This document shows, piece by piece, positions 50,201 to 59,200 of a DNA stretch of 64,000 nucleotides. The position numbers were made by a program, and so were the translations under genes. The DNA comes from Haemaphysalis longicornis (Eukaryota; Arthropoda; Arachnida; Ixodida; Ixodidae), in NCBI GenBank assembly GCA_013339765.2, contig JABSTR010001640.1:62001-126000 (forward strand), given 5' to 3'. A model generated the notes under the pieces. That model made no database searches. It was not told where the DNA came from and was given only the letters and a program-made list of their open reading frames with translations. Position 1 is the stretch's first letter, and every line of letters begins with the position of its first letter.

Positions 50201-53200
50201 CACTTCTTGTAAGTCCCAGGAGGAGGCAGCACCTCCCAGGGAGCATGCATCGTTAATATGGCGCGAAATCTCAAACGGATGCTCGAAATCGTACCCGTAC
50301 GGCAAAGACCCTCAAAGGGTTAATGGTCCTCGATAGCAAGCTTAAGCAAAGCATAAGTATAAACAGGCAAGCCTTTCACCTGTTACCTGAACATGTAATA
50401 AGCTCCATTAAAGGCCAACTGCACTCAAAATTTCGGCCTCTTGAAAACCCTATTTTCGTATAGTCTGCTTAAAAAGAAAGCAAAATTCAAAATACAACAG
50501 CTGAAATACGCGCGTGGACGCCGCAAGCGGTCAGCAGAAATCGGCGATTTTGAAACCGAAATCGAGGAGAGCGCGACCATTGCAGTGACGTTGCAGCCGT
50601 CCAGTGAGCGGCCGGGCGGTCACCAGCTTGGGAGAAAGTCTGCGCGCAAGCTCTACGCGCGCACGGGGCAGCACATGGGTGAAGCATGCGCAGCAGAGCT
50701 CGACCGGTTCTCGAGCTGCGTGGCTGGCCAGAGGAAGAAGCCCTCGTCGGCTGAACGTCACAGGCGTGTCATGGCTGTTTATGCAATCCGTGCTCTGCGG
50801 CGGAGCTTTTTTAAATGCTTCTGACTGACTAACGAGGCATTTCACAGGGGTACCACTCGTGTCCCAGCTGATTTAATGACACGTACTACACATCAAAAAT
50901 AAATTTGAGTGCAGTTGGCCTTAAGGGGGACACTGGTCTTGAGGACATTTTTTGCGGTTTTTTAACCTATGTGCTTCAGATTTACACATTAAGTGCATTT
51001 TAAGATCCTGAGCTAAAATATGCAGTCAGGTTTTGTCTGTGTGGTGTAAGTTCAGAGTTGGGCAACATGGTATGCCATTCTGTTTTGCGCAATTTTTTTC
51101 GTTATCTCCCTATGAAATACTCACTTCACTGCGTTGTAATCACCCCCATCTGGCGTAGCAAGCACTGCCGCTAGCAGAGCTGACCTCTCCAGCCCACATT
51201 AAAGAGTTCTCTCTCTCTATACAGTGTAGCCCACTTATAACGAACCCGGTTTTAACGAAATAGTGGCTATAACGAACAAATCTTTGTTTCCCGTCACCAT
51301 TGGTATAGATAGATTTTCTGTCCAGATATAGCGAAAAGCGGATATAACGAAGTGATTTCGGTTTCCCGTTGTGTTCGTTATAAGCGGGCTAGACTGTATA
51401 TACTTTTTATGCCTTTGTTCTTTGTAGGACCAAGAAGTGCAACTATACCACAGCAATAATTCTAACATTGTTTCTGCAATTGCTGTAAACTTGTTAAATG
51501 TCAGCTCATCAATTACCAATGTTTTGTAAAACAAACTGCATAAAATTTTATGCTACCAAAAAGAACTTTCATATTTTTGTAGCTTTATTACACTGTTCAG
51601 TTCATAAGCTCCCAAATGCAGCACAAACAATACAAATACGACCAGTACATTCCAGATATTGTAGCTGACAGTTGACCGCGTGGGAAAAAAATTGGTCCTG
51701 AGAAAACAAGGCACAAAGTTTGGAAACACAGGTGAAAAAGGAAACTTCAAATGGTGACAGCTTTGTATATGCTTATGGTACAGCTATAATATTTTGCAGT
51801 AATATTTCTTGGGACCTGTAGACTGCAAATAAAATTAATAGACAAAATAATTTCTTGGTAAATTTTTTTGGTCCTCCAACACCAGTGTACCCCCTTAAAC
51901 CACATCTAATTTGTACGGCTTGGTCACTTAGGGTGAGAGTTGGGATGAGGTGCACACTTGTCAGACTTAAACTTGTGACGGAGCCGTGCCGAGTCTCTTG
52001 GGAGCTGCTCTCAATTTTTCACCCCCGCGCAGGATCTCAACTGGTGGAAGAGGACGACATTGGCCACCTGTGGTGTCAGATGGGCACCGGCGATGGCCTC
52101 GTCACCACCCTGTCCAGGCTGCGGGAACCTCTGACCCGGCTTGTGAGGTCGCGGCTGAGCAACGTGCAGGTTTCGGAAAGAGGCAAGCTTCTCTCCTCTG
52201 CTTCCTTGCACCTGCTTGTGCTGCTGTTGTAAGCATTTTTATTCACCACAGGAGGGCACTAGGCTTGCAAGGGGTAGTGCCCCTAGCAAAAATTCCAATA
52301 GAAATTTGTATAGGTCCTATAGGTCAGGCTATTGGTTCTATTTGAGTGTGTTACGAATCGGCCAGCGCCGCCGTACTGTCCCATCATCACTCCTCGGCTT
52401 GTGCAGCGAAGGCCACTCGTGCGCCTTTGAAAAACAACGCGCCACCATGTCGGCAACAAGTTGCGACAAGCCGCGTCAGACGGCTTTGCTCTCGGCGCAT
52501 TTCAAAACTTCGGCGGCTGCCTGCGAGGCTCGTCTCCACGCTCTTCAAGGACACAGAGGCCCCGTCGATCGCAACGGAGTCCTCCTCTCTCCCCTCTCTC
52601 GGACTCAACGTGCCTGAGGCTATGAACGGCTTACGAACTCTGGAAAGAGTGTTGTGTGTGTCTGTGACGTTCTTGGCGTGTTCCCAGCTTGTTGCGTTGG
52701 ACCGTTATCGCTTTGGGTATAAATAGAGCTGCCCAAGCATTGTAAACCATTCCTGTTAGAGCAGCGAATCGATGTTGTCGCTCTGCTCGAGTCCTGTATT
52801 GTAACCTCGCCCGTCGGGGCATTGTTCTTTGGCTTCGGCTCACCTCTCGCTATGAAGTAAACAGTTACGTTAGCCTACGGCTTCTGGACTTCTTCACGGT
52901 AGCAACAGCGGCTGGCCGCTCGCATCATACATGCTACCACTCTCATGTCGGAGGCCACGGAGCTCGGATCGGGTTGCCCCCGCCCGGTCGCAACAAGTGT
53001 CTATAGGACCGATATAAAATATATTGGTCCGATAGAGTGACATGTACATGTCCAATATGACCAATGACCAATAACTATTGGTTGTATCAGCCTAATAGAC
53101 CAATAGGGGATATCTATTGGGCAAATACATTTGTCCGCTGCTATTGGTTTACAGGCACTAATAAAAAGTAGAGTTGTTTGCTTTTTTAGCACAACTGAAA

Positions 53201-56200
53201 GTTCTGTTGTCAATAAGGGTTGATTTGAAGCTTCATTTACAGTTGTAGGCCCAATATCTGCACACTTCTACTAGGGCTTATTCAAAAGTCAATCGTTTTC
53301 GAAAATTTATGTGTGTAGATAGGGTGGAGATGGACGTTTGGAGCTCTTCAGTACTGAGCACTGTGAAACAAGTATTAAGCTCTTTTGAAGAGGTTATCTG
53401 CTCTGTAGTAGACCTTTGTAGCCAAGAGCTGTTTGTGAATATAGCAAATGTAAAAAGCAGGGAATTTAACCTGAGGCATAATCTCCGTTTCATGCGGGTA
53501 AATTAGGGCAAGCATATTTAGTAAATATAGGGTAAGGAAATGGAAATAATCAAAATCAAAGCACCACAGTGACATGTCCAAACAGAATGCTGAGCAATAT
53601 GTTTGAAGATTGCTCTGCTTTACATTCATTTCAAGCGATCCAAACCTTGAAACATATGCAGGAACATGGAAACTGCTTAGTGTATTGCTGAGGTAATACG
53701 ACTCTGCACGTTTAACTTTGCAGCATGGTATCCCTAGCAAAAATTACCAATAAACAAAACCAATAGCCTATTGGGTTATTGACACCAATAGTTATTGGTG
53801 TATCAGTCTATAGGTGTATTGGTATATTGGTGTAGTCTTATAGGTGTATTGGTATGTATAGGTGTATTGGTAGGTTAGCCTTGGCCTATAGGTGTATCGG
53901 TATCATGAGCCATTGGAACACCAATTACAATATGGCCAAATGGATGCCAAGGCCTTTAGTTGATTGCATTTATTTGGCCACATTACACTTGCTTCAGCAA
54001 CCTGTGAACCAGTAGCACTGGACAACGTATTTGACCAATAGATATCCCCTATTGGTCTATTAGGCCGATGCAACAATAGCTATTGGTCTATTAGACTAAT
54101 ACAACCAATGCATGTGACTCTATAAGACCAATAGATTTTGTATTGGTCCTATAGATACTATATTGGTTGTATAGAACCAATAGCGTGGTGTATAACCCGC
54201 CGCGGTGGCTCAGTGGCTAAGGCGTTGCGCTGCTGAGCACGAGGTCGCGGGTTCGATTCCCCCGGCCGCGCGGCCGCTTTTTCTGATGGAGGGCGAAAAG
54301 CAAAACGCCCGTGTGTACGAGATTTCGGCGCACGATAAAGATCCCCAGGTGGTCAAAACTAATCCGGAGCCCTCCACTGCGGCGTGCCTCATCGCCTGCG
54401 TTGCGTCGGCGCGTTAAACCCTACAATCAATCAATCAACCAATAGCGTGGTGTATAGCACCAATACATTATTTCTGTTGGACCAATACAAATTTCTATTG
54501 AAATTTTTGCTAGGTATGTGTCTGTGGTTGGTGGCATTATCAGCATTTTTATTTGCTACAGTTTTGACTGCCTAGTCCAGTTGGCTGTGGTCACTGTGGC
54601 CTGGCAAATTATTTACTCTATCATTGTGAGTATGAGCAGAGAAAAGCTTTGAGGAATGCAGGTTCAAAGAGGGATTAAGGCTGTGTAAACCCTAAAAACG
54701 ATTTAAGTGTCGTTGTAGCAGTGTGTTCACCTTTTTATGTCGCCGTGGTAAGATGCCTTACTGGTCCCTTTCGACCTCCCCCTGTTGCAGTGGTGACCAT
54801 GGTGCTGCAAAAGATGCTGGACGTGACACGGCTGGAACCAGACATGATGGTAACCGTGCTGCAGTTCCAGTCGTACTTTGCCCAGCTGGGCAGCACGCTC
54901 TTCATGGACCACATCGACCAGCTGGAGGCAGAGCGTGAGTTGAAGAGCTCCAGGTTATTACTTACATGGGGAGCTTGGTGAATCTTTGTGGTGGCCATCA
55001 GGAAGCACTGTGTCTTTTTTGATGCAATAATTGAAGCCATACAGTGTGAGCCGGTTTGGTCGTGAAATGTGAAGCTTCGTTTGAAATCTTATGTGCCCAA
55101 CTTCTTTTTTTTTTTCTCTCTCTCTCTCTCCTTTTGCTTAAATCATAACTGCAGTGCAAGAAAAGACATTGGCAGTGCTGTATATGTCCCCTTTCGTATT
55201 CTTGCGCGTCTCTTCTGCTCTGTGGTGTGACCATGCTGAACCAATGCTAGCCCAAACTTAAACCGTACTTTACTGATATCGTTGGAATGTCAGTGTGATG
55301 AGGTGCTGCTTGCTCATGCATGGCACCCAGGGTAAACAGCCCACTCTGAGCTCTCAACAAGAAAGCGGGAACAATTTTTAATAAATGTCACGTTCCACTC
55401 CTTGCTTTGTTCGTCATATGCGTGTTTTAGTCTGGCCGTCTTTTTGAAGTTGGGTCATTCACCTCTACCCTCTGCAGTGAAGGTGCTTGACTCGTTGTCT
55501 TCGAGGGAGCTGCCCATCGTGAAGAGGACGCTGTCGGCACTGAAGAACGTCCTGCCTACCAGGGAGCTGCTGTTTGCAATCTCCCAAATTCTGGTCTGCG
55601 GAGATCGGCAGCTTTCCAATCTGGCTGGTAGGCACAACTTTCAACATTGTTCTGAACTTGCAGCAAATTTGAGTCTTGCCAAGTGACCTCCTCCATTATT
55701 TTTAGCACATGACAGCCGCAGCGGCTGCTTTTCTGATGGAGGCGAAAAGCAAGAATGCCCGCGTGTTCGCGATTTTGGCCCACGTTAAAGATCCCCGGGT
55801 GGTCAAACTTAATCCGGAGCCCTCCACTGCGGTGTGCCTCATAGCCTGCGTAGCGTCGGCGTGTTAAACCCAACAATCAATCAATCAATCAGCACAACAC
55901 TCTACATGTGCATTGAGTGTGTTTATAATAAACTTAGAAGGGATTGGTATTGAAGGTGCTTAGTTGCGGGGTCTGAAAACGTCTTCCTGAAATTAAAAGC
56001 ACATTCAGTTAATTTATAAGGCAGTACTTAACACTTCACGGTTACAATTTTAATACATGTAGTAATTGTGACGAGGGCTCATTCACAACTCTGTGATGCC
56101 ACCTTAGAATTAGCCGAGGGGCCACTTGGTGGAATATTAGAACCAGTTGTTTTAAATGCAGAGCATTTCTTTAACTCACATGTAGCGTCCGCCGTGCGTC

Positions 56201-59200
56201 CGCAACAGCTCAGCGCGCAGGCGCGCCCTCTCCCCCACTCCTCCTCTCCCGCATCACGCTACCCTCCTCGCTCTCAACAACAGGTCCGCACCCCTCCCCT
56301 TACACTATATAAAAAAACAATACTTATCGGCGCCTGGTTTCGATCCCACGACACTGCGGCCGGAACGCAATGTACAGTGGGGTCCACTGTTAAAGGGAAA
56401 CGGCGAGCGCGTGGCCACTGCGCTCCGCGAAGCGCCGGCGCCGAGAAGTGGCGAGAATCGTAGACAGCCGGCACATGCGCACTGGCCGCATGAGGCGGGA
56501 GAACCCGCTGTGTCGTCTGCTACGGCGCTTCGCCCCGCTGTTCACATCCTTCGAGTGCGAAATCCCTCAGCTTGAGCGACGCAGCGGAGCGCCGTAGCAG
56601 ACGACAGAGCGGCTTCTGCCGCCTCGTGCGGTCAGTGCGCATGTGCCGGCTGTCTACGATTCTCGCCACTTCTCGGCGCCGGCGCTTCGTGGAGCGCAGT
56701 GGCCACGCGCTCGCCGTTTCCCTTTAACAGTGGACCCCACTGTACATGGTGTTCTACCCACTGCGCTACAAAGCCGACACAGAATGGGAGGCTACGAACG
56801 CGCCTTATATCCTTGACTCATTCAAACTACGTCAAGAAGCTGCTGATACAACGCATTCACTACCTGTGGGCGGAACGCGAGGGTACATGGTGCTCTCCCC
56901 ACTGCGCCACAAAACCGACACAGAATGGGAGGCTATGAACGCGCCTTATATCCTTGACTCATTCAAACTACGTCAAGAAGCTGCTGATACAACGCATTCA
57001 CTACCTGTGGGCGGAACGCGAGGTACATGGTGCTCTCCCCACTGCGCCACAAAACCGACACAGAATGGGAGCCTACGAACGCGCCTTATATCCTTGACTC
57101 ATTCAAACTACGTCAAGAAGCTGCTGATACAACGCATTCACTACCTGTGGCGGAACGCGAGGTACATGGTGCTCTTCCCACTGCGCCACAAAACCGACAC
57201 AGAATGGAAGGCTACGAACGCGCCTTATATCCTTGACTCATTCAAACTACGTCAAGAAGCTGCTGATACAACGCATTCACTACCTGTGGGCGGAACGCGA
57301 GGTACATGGTGCTCTCCCCACTGCGCCACAAAGCCGACACAGAATGGGAGGCTACGAACGCGCCTTATATCCTTGACTCATTCAAACTACGTCAAGAAGC
57401 TGCTGATACAACGCATTCACTACCTGTGGGCGGAACGTGAGGTACATGGTGCTCTCCCCACTGCGCCACAAAGCCGACACAGAATGGGAGGCTACGAACG
57501 CGCCTTATATCCTTGACTCATTCAAACTACGTCAAGAAGCTGCTGATACAACGCATTCACTACCTGTGGGCGGAACGCGAGGGTACATGGTGCTCTCCCC
57601 ACTGCGCCACAAAACCGACACAGAATGGGAGGCTACGAACGCGCCTTATATCCTTGACTCATTCAAACTATGTCAAGAAGCTGCTGATACAACGCATTCA
57701 CTACCTGTGGGCGGAACGCGAGGTACATGGTGCTCTCCCCACTGCGCCACAAAACCGACACAGAATGGGAGGCTACGAACGCGCCTTATATCCTGACTCA
57801 TTCAAACTACGTCAAGAAGCTGCTGATACAACGCATTCACTACCTGTGGGCGAAACGCGAAGGGTACATGGTGCTCTCCCCACTGCGCCACAAAACCGAC
57901 ACAGAATGGGAGGCTACGAACGCGCCTTATATCCTTGACTCATTCAAACTACGTCAAGAAGCTGCTGATACAACGCATTCACTACCTGTGGGCGGAACGC
58001 GAGGTACATGGTGCTCTCCCCACTGCGCCACAAAACCGACACAGAATGGGAGGCTACGAACGCGCCTTATATCCTTGACTCATTCAAACTACGTCAAGAA
58101 GCTGCTGATACAACGCATTCACTACCTGTGGGCGGAACGCGAGGTACATGGTGCTCTCCCCACGCGCCACAATACCGACACAGAATGGGAGGCTACGAAC
58201 GCGCCTTATATCCTTGACTCATTCAAAACTACGTCAAGAAGCTGCTGATACAACGCATTCACTACCTGTGGGCGGAACGCGAGGTACATGGTGCTTCTCC
58301 CCACTGCGCCACAAAACCGACACAGAATGGGAGGCTACGAACGCGCCTTATATCCTTGACTCATTCAAACTACGTCAAGAAGCTGCTGATACAACGCATT
58401 CACTACCTTGTGGGCGGAACGCGATGTACATGGTGCTCTCCCCACTGCGCCACAAAACCGACACAGAATGGGAGGCTACGAACGCGCCTTATATCCTTGA
58501 CTCATTCAAACTACGTCAAGAAGCTGCTGATACAACGCATTCACTACCTGTGGGCGGAACGCGAGGGTACATGGTGCTCTCCCCACTGCGCCACAAAACC
58601 GACACAGAATGGGAGGCTACGAACGCGCCTTATATCTTGACTCATTCAAACTACGTCAAGAAGCTGCTGATACAACGCATTCACTACCTGTGGGCGGAAC
58701 GCGAGGTACATGGTGCTCTCCCACTGCGCTACAAAACCGACACAGAATGGGAGGCTACGAACGCGCCTTATATCCTTGACTCATTCAAACTACCGTCAAG
58801 AAGCTGCTGATACAACGCATTCACTACCTGTGGCGGAACGCGAGGGTACATGGTGCTCTCCCCACTGCGCCACAAAACCGACACAGAATGGGAGGCTACG
58901 AACGCGCCTTATATCCTGACTCATTCAAACTACGTCAAGAAGCTGCTGATACAACGCATTCACTACCTTGGGCGGAACGCGAGGTACATGGTGCTCTCCC
59001 CACTGCGCCACAATACCGACACAGAATGGGAGGCTACGAACGCGCCTTATATCCTTGACTCATTCAAACTACGTCAAGAAGCTGCTGATACAACGCATTC
59101 ACTACCTGTGGGTGGAACGCGATGTACATGGTGCTCTCCCCACTGCGCCACAAAACCGATACAGAATGGGAGGCTACGAACGCGCCTTATATCCTTGACT

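Larger units (their letters stand above)
52282..54514. mobile_element. Long inverted-repeat element rich in CTATTGG/CCAATAG, with nested insertions
   Basis: The left end CCTAGCAAAAATTCCAATAG and the right end (reverse complement) CCTAGCAAAAATTTCAATAG continue as imperfect inverted arms of about 280-300 bp once insertions are removed. They share GGATATCTATTGG and GACATGTACATG/CACATGCATTGG blocks. A solo LTR splits the left arm and a Ruka SINE the right. Another copy of the terminal motif at 53732 suggests internal duplication or a second element. The centre (53740-53930) has many TAGGTGTATTGGTA-type short repeats. No transposase found. In RIPOR intron 15. Confidence 0.75.

Noticed and set aside
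53309..53506. Possible missing RIPOR exon (VLSTVKQVLSSFEEV)
   Set aside because: It lies inside the inverted-repeat element, the splice sites give stops in the needed phase, and there is no similarity to the expected segment.
54195..54290. tRNA gene
   Set aside because: A and B boxes exist but the sequence continues into a SINE body and tail, and the acceptor stem does not form.
56746..57516. A 256-codon ORF across the satellite
   Set aside because: The period is 140 bp, so the frame shifts each unit and the reading ends at the TGA present in one frame. It is a by-product of open frames in the repeat.
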